NCBI RefSeq assembly: GCF_018263855.1
Contig: NZ_CP073318.1
Span: 11,470,001-11,534,000, forward strand
Length of the DNA stretch: 64,000 nucleotides
Direction: 5' to 3'
From: Kutzneria sp. CA-103260
GTDB taxonomy: Bacteria; Actinomycetota; Actinomycetes; Mycobacteriales; Pseudonocardiaceae
The position numbers and the translations under genes were made by a program. Every line of letters starts with the position of its first letter. The stretch's first letter is position 1. The notes under the pieces were generated by a model, which saw only the letters and a program-made list of their open reading frames with translations, had not been told where the DNA came from and did no database searches. Positions 37,275-45,252 of the stretch are shown here, in pieces.

Positions 37275-37916
37275 ATGCTCCGTCATCCCGCGGACCGCCC
37301 GGCGGCGACCGCCCTGCGTCCCGCTCCGGATCACGACACCTCGTGCGAGCCCGGCCATCGCGCCCCGAACGGCTTCGCCGACCTGCCCGGGCCCGGCCGT
37401 AGCCCCGCCGAGACCTCCTGGCGCTGGTGCCGGGCCGGCCGCCGCAAGGACCTCGCCGCGTTCGAATCGCTGCTCGCCCCGGACGCCATTCTGCACACCC
37501 CCATTACGGATGCCTTCCGCTTCGAAGGCCGCGCCGAGGTCTTCATGCTGCTGACCATCTTCTTCTCGAAGGTGGACTATCTCGACTACCACACCGATGT
37601 CGGCGAGGGCGCCACCCGCGTGCTCGGCTTCCACGGCCGCTTCAGCCGGATCCCGTTCGAGGAGTACCTCGTCCTCTCCTTCGACGAGCAGCACCAGGTG
37701 CGCCACCTCGTCGTCGCCACCCGCGGCGCCGCCGGCCTCACCGCCGTCTTCTCCTCACTCGGCCCCGACCTGCTCGCCGTCAACCACAGCCGCTGGACCG
37801 GCCGGCTGGCCCGACTCGCCATGCCCGCCGCCATGTGGCTGGTGGCCGCCCTCGACCGATGGGTGTTCCCACTCGCCGCCCCCACCCGGAACCGGACGGA
37901 CCACACGACCCGATAG
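37275..37916 (+). CDS. SnoaL/NTF2-like fold protein
   Basis: A 213-aa protein. Residues 40-150 have the cone-like NTF2 fold pattern: a helix (TSWRWCRAGRRKDLAAFESLLAPDAILHTP), then a curved sheet (FEGRAEVFMLLTIFF...YLVLSFDEQHQVRHLVVATRG). The C-terminal segment (about 180-200, MPAAMWLVAALDRWVFPL) is hydrophobic, perhaps a membrane anchor. The first 40 residues are disordered-looking. GGAAAGG precedes ATG 37275. SnoaL-type proteins act as cyclases, isomerases or hydroxylases; which one cannot be seen. Last gene of the FAD-SCP2-TM-UbiD-SnoaL operon. Confidence 0.7.
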   Translation: MLRHPADRPAATALRPAPDHDTSCEPGHRAPNGFADLPGPGRSPAETSWRWCRAGRRKDLAAFESLLAPDAILHTPITDAFRFEGRAEVFMLLTIFFSKVDYLDYHTDVGEGATRVLGFHGRFSRIPFEEYLVLSFDEQHQVRHLVVATRGAAGLTAVFSSLGPDLLAVNHSRWTGRLARLAMPAAMWLVAALDRWVFPLAAPTRNRTDHTTR

Positions 37917-37945
37917 GCGGCCGGTTTCCGCTCACACCGGCCGCC
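37916..37945. terminator. hairpin terminator after the UbiD operon
   Basis: GGCGGCCGG (37916-37924) and CCGGCCGCC (37937-37945) form a perfect 9-bp GC stem with a 12-nt loop, beginning at the stop codon of the SnoaL-like gene. No T tract. The next 175 bp up to the convergent peptidase hold no gene. Confidence 0.6.
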
Positions 37946-38120
37946 GCCGGGTGGCCAGCCGAACTCGATCGACAGTTCCGCGGTGAGCCGCCGGTCGGCC
38001 GAGAACGCCGACACGTGCCGTTGGTGTCCACAATGGACCCTCCGGTGGTGCGCGGGAAGAACGGCGCGAGGATCAGGTTCCGGCTGCGCGGGGCGTGGTC
38101 GATGATCCTGCGCGTGTCGG

Positions 38121-39266
38121 TCAACTGGAGAACAGATCGCGCAGCTGGTCGTGGGGGAGGGCGGGGACCCGGTGGTTGTCGCGGCCGACCATGGCCTCGT
38201 TGGCGATCAACGCGTTGAGCACGGCTTCCTCGACCGCCTGCACCGTCGCTTCGAACAGCGGGTCGATCGTGTTCCAGGCCAGGAACTCCATGCGGCTGAC
38301 GTGGGGCGCGGACGGCGCCTCGTCCCGTGCGCCCGGGGTGCTCGCCAGCACGCCGGGGTTCGCGGTCGAGAAGGCGAGGAAGATGTCGCCCGAGTGGTGT
38401 GAACCGCTCGTGCCGGTGCGGCCGATGCCGAGAGTCACCCGCCGTGCCAGGGTCGAACACTGGTGCGGGAGCAGCGGCGCGTCGGTCGCCACGACCGCGA
38501 TCACCGATCCCGCACCGGGCGGCAAGCTCCGATCGACGCCCTCGACCGGGTTGTCGTCGATCAACAGCCGTCCCACCGGCCGGCCCGCGACGACGAGTTC
38601 CCGGCGTGCGCCGAAGTTCGCCTGGACGAATGCGCCGACGGTGTAAGCAGTGTCGCCGTAGTGGACCACGCGCGAGGCCGTGCCGCTGCCGCCCTTGAAT
38701 CCGTAGCAGACCATCCCGGTCCCGCCGCCGACCGAACCCTCGTCGACCGGGCCACCGCGCGCGTCATCGATGGCCCGCACGGCATGCTCCGGCTGGACGT
38801 GCGAGCCATCGACATCGTTGAGGTGGCCGTCGTACGTCTCGCCCACCACCGGGAAATCCCATTGCAGGACATCGGGCTGTCGTGCGTTGATCCAGTCCAC
38901 CGCGCCGCGATGGCACGGGCCCACCGCGAAGGTGTTGGTGAGCAGCACCGCCGAGGACAGCGACCCGGTCTCGGCCAGCCAGTGCGACCCGGTCAGCTCC
39001 CCGTTGCCGTTGAACGAATGCCAGCCCGCCGCACAGCTCACCCCGATGCCCGCCCGCCCCCTCGGCAGCAGCGCGGTCACTCCCGTCCGCACCGGCCCAT
39101 GCCCCCGGCGCAGCGGGCCTTCGCCGGAAACCAGCGTCACATACCCCACTTCCACGCCGGCGACGTCGGTGATCGCGTTGACTGGTCCGGCGATCCCGTC
39201 GAGCGGAATCCCGATGCCACGGGCCCGGGGCCGGCCGGACGGGGTGACCAGATGCGGATCGTTCAT
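38121..39266 (-). CDS. P1 family (DmpA-type) aminopeptidase
   Basis: A 381-aa Ntn-hydrolase-fold protein of family P1/S58. It begins with GIGIPLDGIAGPVNAITDVAGVEVGY, the family N-terminus. The self-cleavage and nucleophile region is GSVGGGTGMVCYGFKGGSGTASR (about residues 200-222), where the Ser of GGSGT is the expected N-terminal nucleophile after autoproteolysis. RTGTSGSHHSGDIFLAFSTAN is another family block. These enzymes cleave N-terminal D- or L-residues or beta-peptides. No signal peptide, so cytoplasmic. It is a single-gene unit. Confidence 0.9.
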   Translation of the reverse strand: MNDPHLVTPSGRPRARGIGIPLDGIAGPVNAITDVAGVEVGYVTLVSGEGPLRRGHGPVRTGVTALLPRGRAGIGVSCAAGWHSFNGNGELTGSHWLAETGSLSSAVLLTNTFAVGPCHRGAVDWINARQPDVLQWDFPVVGETYDGHLNDVDGSHVQPEHAVRAIDDARGGPVDEGSVGGGTGMVCYGFKGGSGTASRVVHYGDTAYTVGAFVQANFGARRELVVAGRPVGRLLIDDNPVEGVDRSLPPGAGSVIAVVATDAPLLPHQCSTLARRVTLGIGRTGTSGSHHSGDIFLAFSTANPGVLASTPGARDEAPSAPHVSRMEFLAWNTIDPLFEATVQAVEEAVLNALIANEAMVGRDNHRVPALPHDQLRDLFSS

Positions 39267-39330
39267 GACTCCCTCGCGGCTCGGCGACACAACCGAGCAT
39301 CGCACGGCGGTGATGGCAGCGCGACCGACC

Positions 39331-40341
39331 TCAGTAGGGCCAGCCAGGGACGTTGAGACGGATGCTGTACAGGGCGAAGTCGCCGGTGTCGCCGCCGTCG
39401 GAGGGGCGGCCCGAGGTGATGTAGAGGGTGCGGCCGTCCGGGCCGCCGAAGGCGGCGTTGGTGGTGTTCTGGCCGGCGTTGATGACGCCGAGGGCCTGGC
39501 CGGTCGGGGAGAACACATGGATCTTGCCGTCGCCGAAGGTGGCCTGGTAGACGTTGCCGGCGCAGTCGACGGTGCCGCCGTCGGTGCCGCCGAGGGCGGT
39601 GAAGTCGTGGCGGGCGCCGGTGCTGCCGTCGGCGTTGACGGGGTACTGGTAGACCTTGCCGCTGGCGTTGCCGCCGACGTAGAGGGTGTGGCCGTCGGGG
39701 GAGAGCTCGATGCCGTTGGGTTCGCGGATGGAGGAGTCGATCAGCGAGACGACGCCGTTGCGGACGCGGAAGACGTCGGTGTGGCCGGACATCTGGTCGG
39801 GTCGGTCGGCCCGCTGGAAGTCGGGGTCGGTGAAGTACACGGTGCCGTCGGCGCCGACGGTGACATCGTTGGGGGAGTTGAACAACCGGCCCTGGTAGTT
39901 GGCGGCCAGGGTGGTCCGCCGACCGGTGGCCAGGTCGTAGCTGGACACGCTGCGCTGGTCGTGGGTGGCGGCGATGACGGACTTGCCGTCGCGGCTGAGC
40001 GCCAGGCCGTTGCTGCCGGAGTTGGTGACGAACGGGGCGAAGCCGCCGGTCGCGGGCGTGAAGCGGAGGATGTCGGCGGACTGCACGTTCTGCGGGCCGG
40101 AGCCGTCGTGCATGTTGGTGAGCAACAGGGTCTGGCTGGCGGCGTCCCAGACCGGGCCCTCCAGGAAGTTGTAGCCACCCTGGACCTTGCTGGCGGTCAG
40201 GGTCGACGAGGGCAGCGGATTGCCGAAGGGGCCGCTCGGGCAGGGCGACGCGGCGGTGGCCGCGTGCACGGCGGTGACACCGAAGGCGGCCAGCAGCAGG
40301 GGCGTTGAGGCCAGGGCGAGCAGGTGGCGAGTCTTCATCAC
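39331..40341 (-). CDS. secreted SMP-30/gluconolactonase-like beta-propeller
   Basis: A 336-aa protein with a signal peptide (about 1-31, LLALASTPLLLAAFGVTAVHA). The six-bladed propeller of the SMP-30 superfamily is seen from FLEGPVWDAASQTLLLTNMHDG (metal-binding Glu near the start), NSPNDVTVGADGTVYFTDPDF (Asn and Asp ligands, middle) and EPNGIELSPDGHTLYVGG. Such enzymes hydrolyse sugar lactones with a divalent metal. Divergent from a secreted GH30 enzyme, so it probably works on carbohydrate outside the cell. The start is ATG 40341 or the next codon. Confidence 0.87.
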   Translation of the reverse strand: MMKTRHLLALASTPLLLAAFGVTAVHAATAASPCPSGPFGNPLPSSTLTASKVQGGYNFLEGPVWDAASQTLLLTNMHDGSGPQNVQSADILRFTPATGGFAPFVTNSGSNGLALSRDGKSVIAATHDQRSVSSYDLATGRRTTLAANYQGRLFNSPNDVTVGADGTVYFTDPDFQRADRPDQMSGHTDVFRVRNGVVSLIDSSIREPNGIELSPDGHTLYVGGNASGKVYQYPVNADGSTGARHDFTALGGTDGGTVDCAGNVYQATFGDGKIHVFSPTGQALGVINAGQNTTNAAFGGPDGRTLYITSGRPSDGGDTGDFALYSIRLNVPGWPY

Positions 40342-40422
40342 GGGCCTTCCACGGGCGGGCAGGGGTGTGCCTCGCCGTGGCGGCTTCGCCGAGACGGTTC
40401 CTTTCTACCGGATGGCGGCGGA

Positions 40423-40542
40423 GTTTCATTTGTTACATTCTGTCATTCACGATAGTTTTGACTTCTAACAATGGATTTCTTGACAGTTCAAGACTCCGGT
40501 GCTGCAATCCCTAGACCGCGTTACAGCTGTGTTTCATTTGTT
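40423..40542. repeat. 12-bp direct repeat in the divergent lactonase/GH30 promoter
   Basis: GTTTCATTTGTT occurs at 40423-40434 and again at 40531-40542, in the AT-richer 223-bp gap between the divergent secreted lactonase and GH30 genes. TTGACAGTTCAAG (near 40480) could be part of a promoter. Repeats of this type often bind a sugar-responsive repressor; no regulator gene is adjacent. Confidence 0.4.
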
Positions 40543-40564
40543 TCACGAGGAGGGGTGTCCCTGC

Positions 40565-42457
40565 ATGACCTCCATGACCGATTCCCACCGGCGGCTGTTC
40601 GCCGTCACCGCCGCGGCCACCCTGCTGGTCGCCGGCGCGGCCTACGCCGTCAGCCAGGCCCCACCGGCCTTCGCGGCGACCTCGGCCAACGTGTGGCTGA
40701 CCACGCCGGACAAGTCCAACCTGTTGACCCAGAAGCCGTCGGTGTCCTTCGGCTCGCCGGGCAGTGGCCCGGTGATCACCGTCGACCCGAACACCACCTA
40801 CCAGAGCATGGTCGGCTTCGGCGCCTCGCTGACCGACTCGGCCGCCTGGAACATCTCCAACTCCTCGGCCCGCAACAGCATCATGACCTCGCTGTTCAGC
40901 CCGACCGGCGGCATCGGCCTGGACTGGCTGCGGCAGCCGCTGGGAGCCAGCGACTTCTCCCGCAGCTTCTACAGCTACGACGACGGCGCGGCCGACCCGA
41001 GCCTGTCCCGATTCTCGGTCGCCCATGACCAGTCCTACATCCTGCCGCTGATCACCCAGGCGAAGTCGCTGAACCCGGGCCTGTCGGTGATGGTGGTGCC
41101 GTGGAGCGCTCCGGCCTGGATGAAGACCAACAACAACCTGGTCGGCGGCTCCCTGTCCACCAACTACGAGAGCACCTTCGCCGACTACCTGGTCAAGTCG
41201 GTGCAGGCCTACCAGGCGGCCGGCGTGCCGGTGCAGTACCTGGCCGTGCAGAACGAGCCGCAGAACCAGCCGGGCGGCTACCCGGGCATGCTGATGGCGG
41301 CCGACCAGGAGAGCCGGATCATCAACAACCTCGCGCCGAAGCTGTCCGCGGCCGGGCTGGGCACGAAGATCCTGGCCTGGGACCACAACTGGGACAACCC
41401 CGGGTACGCGGCGTCGGTGCTGGCCGCGACCGGCAACAACACCGCCGGCTCGGCCTGGCACTGCTACGGCGGCGACCCGAGCGCGCAGAGCACCGTGCAC
41501 CAGCAGTACCCCAGCAAGGACATCTTCTTCACCGAGTGCTCCGGCACCGAGTCGGGCAACACCTTCGCTGACTCGCTGCTGTGGCAGGGGCGCAACCTCG
41601 CCGTCGGCACCACCCGCAACTGGGCGCGCAGCGTCAGCCTGTGGAACATGGCCCTGGACAACAACCACGGACCGGTGATCGGCTCCTGCGGCAACTGCAT
41701 GGGCGTGGTGACCGTCGACGGCGGCAACGTCACCTACAACGCCGACTACTACGTGCTGGGCCACCTGGCCAAGTTCGTCAAGCCGGGGGCGGTTCGGATC
41801 AACTCCACCGCGCAGTCCCAGGGCGGCATCGAGAACGTGGCCTTCCGCAACCCGGACGGCACCATCGCGCTGGTCGCGGTGAACTCCGGCGGCACGCAGA
41901 ACTTCCAGGTCTCCTACGGCGGCCAGTCGTTCGGCTACACCATGCCGGCCGGCTCGATGGCCACCTTCACCTGGCCCGGCTCCGGTGGCGGCACGACCCC
42001 GCCGCCCGTGGGCATCGACTCGTCCAAGTGGTACACGGTGGCCAACCAGAACAGCGGCAAGTGCCTGGACGCCGCGAACCGGGGCACCGCCAACGGAACC
42101 GCGCTGCAGCAGTGGGCGTGCACCGCGGCCACCAACCAGCAGTGGCAGTTCAAGTCCACCGGCGACGGCTACTACCAGGTGGTCAACCGCAACGCCCCCG
42201 GCCTGGCCTGGGACGTGACCGGCGGCACCGGCGCCAACGCCGACGGAACCCAGGTGCAGCTCTGGAGTTACGGCGGCGCGAGCAACCAGCAGTGGCAGGC
42301 GGTGTCGCAGGGCAACGGCAACTACAGCTTCGTGGCCCGCAGCAGCGGCAAGTGTCTGGACGTCCGTGATCAGTCCACAACGGACGGTGGCCTGCTGCAG
42401 CAGTGGGCCTGCACCGGCGGTCCGGCGCAGTCGTTCCAGCTGGCCGCCCAAGGCTGA
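40565..42457 (+). CDS. secreted glycoside hydrolase family 30 with C-terminal ricin-type lectin domain
   Basis: A 630-aa secreted protein. The signal peptide covers about residues 1-38 (RRLFAVTAAATLLVAGAAYA). The GH30 barrel and side beta domain span about 40-475; acid/base Glu231 in VQNEPQN and nucleophile Glu324 in FFTECSG are in place. A CBM13/ricin-B trefoil follows (about 485-630) with three QW repeats: LQQWACTAATNQQW, VQLWSYGGASNQQW, LQQWACTGGPAQSF. Subfamilies act on beta-1,6-glucan, beta-1,3-glucosyl or xylan; the exact substrate is not decided. ATG 40565 is preceded by GAGGAGGGG. Probably a biomass- or fungal-wall-degrading enzyme. Confidence 0.93.
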   Translation: MTSMTDSHRRLFAVTAAATLLVAGAAYAVSQAPPAFAATSANVWLTTPDKSNLLTQKPSVSFGSPGSGPVITVDPNTTYQSMVGFGASLTDSAAWNISNSSARNSIMTSLFSPTGGIGLDWLRQPLGASDFSRSFYSYDDGAADPSLSRFSVAHDQSYILPLITQAKSLNPGLSVMVVPWSAPAWMKTNNNLVGGSLSTNYESTFADYLVKSVQAYQAAGVPVQYLAVQNEPQNQPGGYPGMLMAADQESRIINNLAPKLSAAGLGTKILAWDHNWDNPGYAASVLAATGNNTAGSAWHCYGGDPSAQSTVHQQYPSKDIFFTECSGTESGNTFADSLLWQGRNLAVGTTRNWARSVSLWNMALDNNHGPVIGSCGNCMGVVTVDGGNVTYNADYYVLGHLAKFVKPGAVRINSTAQSQGGIENVAFRNPDGTIALVAVNSGGTQNFQVSYGGQSFGYTMPAGSMATFTWPGSGGGTTPPPVGIDSSKWYTVANQNSGKCLDAANRGTANGTALQQWACTAATNQQWQFKSTGDGYYQVVNRNAPGLAWDVTGGTGANADGTQVQLWSYGGASNQQWQAVSQGNGNYSFVARSSGKCLDVRDQSTTDGGLLQQWACTGGPAQSFQLAAQG

Positions 42458-42490
42458 GTCGGCACAGTCCTGAATCCTGGGGGGAGGGAA

Positions 42491-42523
42491 GCCGGTGGGC
42501 GGGGATTCACCCCGCCCACCGGC
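42491..42523. terminator. strong bidirectional terminator
   Basis: GCCGGTGGGCGGGG (42491-42504) and its perfect complement (42510-42523) form a 14-bp stem with loop ATTCA, followed by CGTTTCT. It lies between the convergent GH30 and alpha-galactosidase genes and can serve both. Confidence 0.85.
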
Positions 42524-42528
42524 CGTTT

Positions 42529-44685
42529 CTAGCTCACCGTGAAGCCGTGGTAGCCGATCAGCGCCGGCGAGCCGGCCGAGGCCGAGACCACGAACAGGCC
42601 GGCGTCCTGAGTAGCGGCCTGGGCCGGCACGGTGACGGTGCCGACGGTGGTCCACTGCTGGCCATCCGTTGAGTAGTAACCGGTGTAGCTCGCCCCGGCC
42701 CGAACCAGCCGGAGATGCACCGGAACGGTCGCGGGAATGGTCCCGTTGCCGGGGGTCACGGAGTCGATGTACGGATTGCCGTCGCTGTTCCACTCCATCT
42801 GGATGCCGCCGGACGGCGAGACGTAGAGGATCACGCCCTCGGGTCCGGAGCCGGCGGCGGTCATGGTGTCGCGGACCATGATGCCGGCCTTGGCGTAACC
42901 GCCGAACCCGCTCGTCGACGTGACGGTGGTTTCCACGGTGGCGGTGTTGCCGACGACGCCGGACCGGTAGATGGCGGAGTAGTTGTCGTTGCCGCTCCAC
43001 ACGTCCTGGCCCGCGCCGTGCACGGCGAAGTCGTCACCGACCTGGCCGTACTGGGCCGGCGCGTCGGTCGCCGAGGAGTACGTCGCGTACGGCGCCTGCA
43101 CCGGCGACACGAGTTCGGCCTGCTGGCTGGTGGATGTGGTGCCCTGTTTGTCACGCCAGAGGTAGGAAGCCGTGGCGGTCACCGTGTCGGTCTCGATGGG
43201 AGTGGTCGGGGTTGGCGCGGTCACCGTGAACTTCGCGGTGACGGTGCGGCCGGTGCCGACGTTGGTGAACCGCGTCGACCCGGTGGCGGTGACCGACCAG
43301 CCGGACGGGGCGGTCAGCTTGAGATCGGCCTGTCGGATCAGGGTGCGGCCGTTGTTGGTGAACGACTGCGTGACGGTGATCGGCTTGCCCGGCGCCGTGC
43401 CGGTCACGCCGCTTTCGTTGAGAGTCACGCTCGGGCCCACGTTCGAGCCGACCTTGCCGGCCGAAACCCGGTACATCACAACACTGTGCGCCGGCACCGT
43501 GGCGTTGATCGCGCCGGCGGTCTCGGTGGTGGTGTGCGACCACAGGTCCCGCAGTTGGTAGTCGTCGGCCTTGGGCAGGCCCGCCTCGGCCGCGGTGGCC
43601 CCGAAGGCGGCGCTGGTTCCGGTGGAGTTGAACAACACCACGGCCCGGTCACCGCCGGACAGCGGCTTGGACAACACCCACAACCCGTTGTCGCCGGCCG
43701 GATTCCCGCCGGCCGCGACCGGAACAGCCTGCTTGGCCAACGGATCCTGGTCGACGGCGATCACGTCGGTGTTGGTGTAGATGGCCAGGTCGGCGGCGCT
43801 GAGGTGGCGCAGGTCGGCGCCGGCGATCAGCGGCGCGTTCATGGCCGCCCACAGGCTGAACTCGGCCTGGTACTCGGCGGTGGTCATGTGCCCGTTGCCG
43901 ACCTCCAGCATGTCCGGGTCGTTCCACGCGCCCGGCCCGGAGTACGGGTACAGCCACACGTTCTGCTGGAAGATCGACAGCATGCTGCCGTAGCCGTCGC
44001 TGATGTCGCCGGTGGTGCGCCAGGAGTTGCCGACCTGCGGGCCCCACGTCCAGGGCTGGTTGTTGCCCCACTCGCACAGGCTGTAGAGGATCGGCCGGCC
44101 GGTGGCGGCCAGCGCGTCGCGCATGGCGCTGTACCGGTCGATGTACTGCTGGGTGGTGCTGCTGCCGGCGTTGTTGCAGTTGTCGTACTTGAGGTAGTCC
44201 ACGCCCCAGCTGGCGAAGGAGGCGGCGTCCTGCTTCTCGTGGCCGAGGCTGCCGGGGTAGCCGGCGCAGGTGGCGGTGCCGGCGTCCTCGTAGATGCCGA
44301 GCTTGAGCCCCCTGGCGTGCACGTAGTCGGCGACGGCCTTGATGCCGCTCGGGAACTTGACCGGGTCCGGCACCAGGTTGCCGGCGGCGTCGCGGTCGTG
44401 GGTCATCCAGCAGTCGTCGATGTTGACGTACTGGTAGCCGGCCTGGCGCATGCCGTTGGCCACCATGGCGTCCGCGGTCTGCTCGACCAGCGCCGCGCTG
44501 ACGTCGCAGCCGAAGGCGTTCCAGTCGTTCCAGCCCAGCTGCGGGGTCTTGGCCAGGCCGTTGCCCAGCGCCTCGGCCGCCGGGGCGGTGATCAGTGGCA
44601 GGGTGCCGGCGACGAGGAGCGCGGCGGCGAGTCCAGCCAGGCCGCGGCGGCGTCGGCCCGGTCTCGGACGGTCGGATGTGCCCAT
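42529..44685 (-). CDS. secreted GH27 alpha-galactosidase with NEW3 and C-terminal concanavalin-like domain
   Basis: A 718-aa secreted protein. A twin-Arg-like start (RPGRRRRGLAGLAAALLVAG) and AEA form the signal peptide (about 1-39). The GH27 barrel starts KTPQLGWNDWNAFGCD; nucleophile Asp168 in YLKYDNC and acid/base Asp227 in WRTTGDISD. A beta-sandwich follows the barrel, then a NEW3-type Ig domain (about 435-520) and a C-terminal domain of about 180 residues of the DUF1349/LamG sort (PYATYSSATDAPAQYGQVGDDFAVHG...). It releases terminal alpha-galactose from oligosaccharides. Start 44685 is behind GGAGGG. The long antisense frames here are shadows. Confidence 0.93.
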   Translation of the reverse strand: MGTSDRPRPGRRRRGLAGLAAALLVAGTLPLITAPAAEALGNGLAKTPQLGWNDWNAFGCDVSAALVEQTADAMVANGMRQAGYQYVNIDDCWMTHDRDAAGNLVPDPVKFPSGIKAVADYVHARGLKLGIYEDAGTATCAGYPGSLGHEKQDAASFASWGVDYLKYDNCNNAGSSTTQQYIDRYSAMRDALAATGRPILYSLCEWGNNQPWTWGPQVGNSWRTTGDISDGYGSMLSIFQQNVWLYPYSGPGAWNDPDMLEVGNGHMTTAEYQAEFSLWAAMNAPLIAGADLRHLSAADLAIYTNTDVIAVDQDPLAKQAVPVAAGGNPAGDNGLWVLSKPLSGGDRAVVLFNSTGTSAAFGATAAEAGLPKADDYQLRDLWSHTTTETAGAINATVPAHSVVMYRVSAGKVGSNVGPSVTLNESGVTGTAPGKPITVTQSFTNNGRTLIRQADLKLTAPSGWSVTATGSTRFTNVGTGRTVTAKFTVTAPTPTTPIETDTVTATASYLWRDKQGTTSTSQQAELVSPVQAPYATYSSATDAPAQYGQVGDDFAVHGAGQDVWSGNDNYSAIYRSGVVGNTATVETTVTSTSGFGGYAKAGIMVRDTMTAAGSGPEGVILYVSPSGGIQMEWNSDGNPYIDSVTPGNGTIPATVPVHLRLVRAGASYTGYYSTDGQQWTTVGTVTVPAQAATQDAGLFVVSASAGSPALIGYHGFTVS

Positions 44686-44744
44686 CGAACAAGCCCTCCA
44701 TCCAGGAGCAGGGAAACCCGGAACTGTTCGGTCGTGGGCGGTCA

Positions 44745-44754
44745 TGTTCGAACA
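44745..44754. promoter_or_regulatory. palindrome upstream of the alpha-galactosidase gene
   Basis: TGTTCGAACA is a perfect 10-bp palindrome 60 bp before the start codon, flanked by related GTTCGGTCG and AACCGAACGG elements (44725-44777). The placement fits an operator for a LacI/GntR-type sugar regulator; nothing shows which. Confidence 0.35.
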
Positions 44755-44777
44755 CCACCTTGTAACCGAACGGAAAC

Positions 44778-45087
44778 AAGCAGGCAACGTACTTCTTAGC
44801 TCCCCGACCAGGCGGTTCGCAAGGGTGACTTGGGTGGCTGTTGGGTATTGTTTGATTCGCCGGCCGGACGTTGAAGCGGGGAGTGGTTCCAGCCGGGGCG
44901 TGCTTGACTGCGCGTCATGATCCGAACAGTCGTCGTCGCCCGGCTCACCGCCGGCGGCACGCCGCCGTCCACCGCCGCGCCGGGGGCGACCACCTCGTCG
45001 AGCCGCCAGGTGGTCCTCGCCGATCTTTAGTCCAATTAGGACAGTGGGTGTGAAACGTCCCTCGTGAAGCTTGAGGCTGAGGAGTGG
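44778..45087. other. intergenic stretch without clear gene
   Basis: Between the alpha-galactosidase promoter and the riboswitch. A 38-codon frame from ATG 44917 to TAG 45029 has no RBS or recognisable match. A short AT-richer patch (TTTAGTCCAATTAGGACAG, near 45026) carries a small inverted repeat, TCCnAATTnGGA-like. Nothing else seen. Confidence 0.35.
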
Positions 45088-45210
45088 TCGTGTAGCATGC
45101 GTGGCGCAGTGCCTAGGGTTCCGTCGCCTTCGGGCGGGTCTGGTCCGAGCGGCACCATCGGTCATGAAGGGGCGTGGCCGTTCAGCTGACGGGACAAAAG
45201 CCTGGAGGCC
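45088..45210 (+). ncRNA. ykkC-class riboswitch, probably guanidine-I
   Basis: The leader of the EamA gene contains the conserved blocks of the ykkC RNA in the right order: GCCTAGGGTTCCG (45111-45123), a short hairpin CGCCTTCGGGCG, GGTCTGGTCCGAG, a variable hairpin, then ACGGGACAAAAGCCTGGAGG (45189-45208). These are the ligand-pocket segments of the guanidine-I aptamer. Subtype 2 members (ppGpp, PRPP) share the core, so the ligand needs checking, but a DMT-family exporter downstream fits guanidine export. It is followed at once by an expression-platform hairpin. Confidence 0.82.
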
Positions 45211-45249
45211 TTCCCGGTTCCGCGGGCGCGGAGCCCGGGGGAAGGCTTT
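45208..45249 (+). terminator. riboswitch expression platform hairpin
   Basis: GCCTTCCC (45208-45215) pairs with GGGAAGGC (45239-45246), followed by TTT and, four bases on, the GTG start of the exporter. The 3' arm contains the GGGGGAAGG Shine-Dalgarno. The 5' arm overlaps the last conserved aptamer bases, so ligand binding would free the terminator arm and expose the ribosome binding site. Confidence 0.65.
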
Positions 45250-45252
45250 GCT

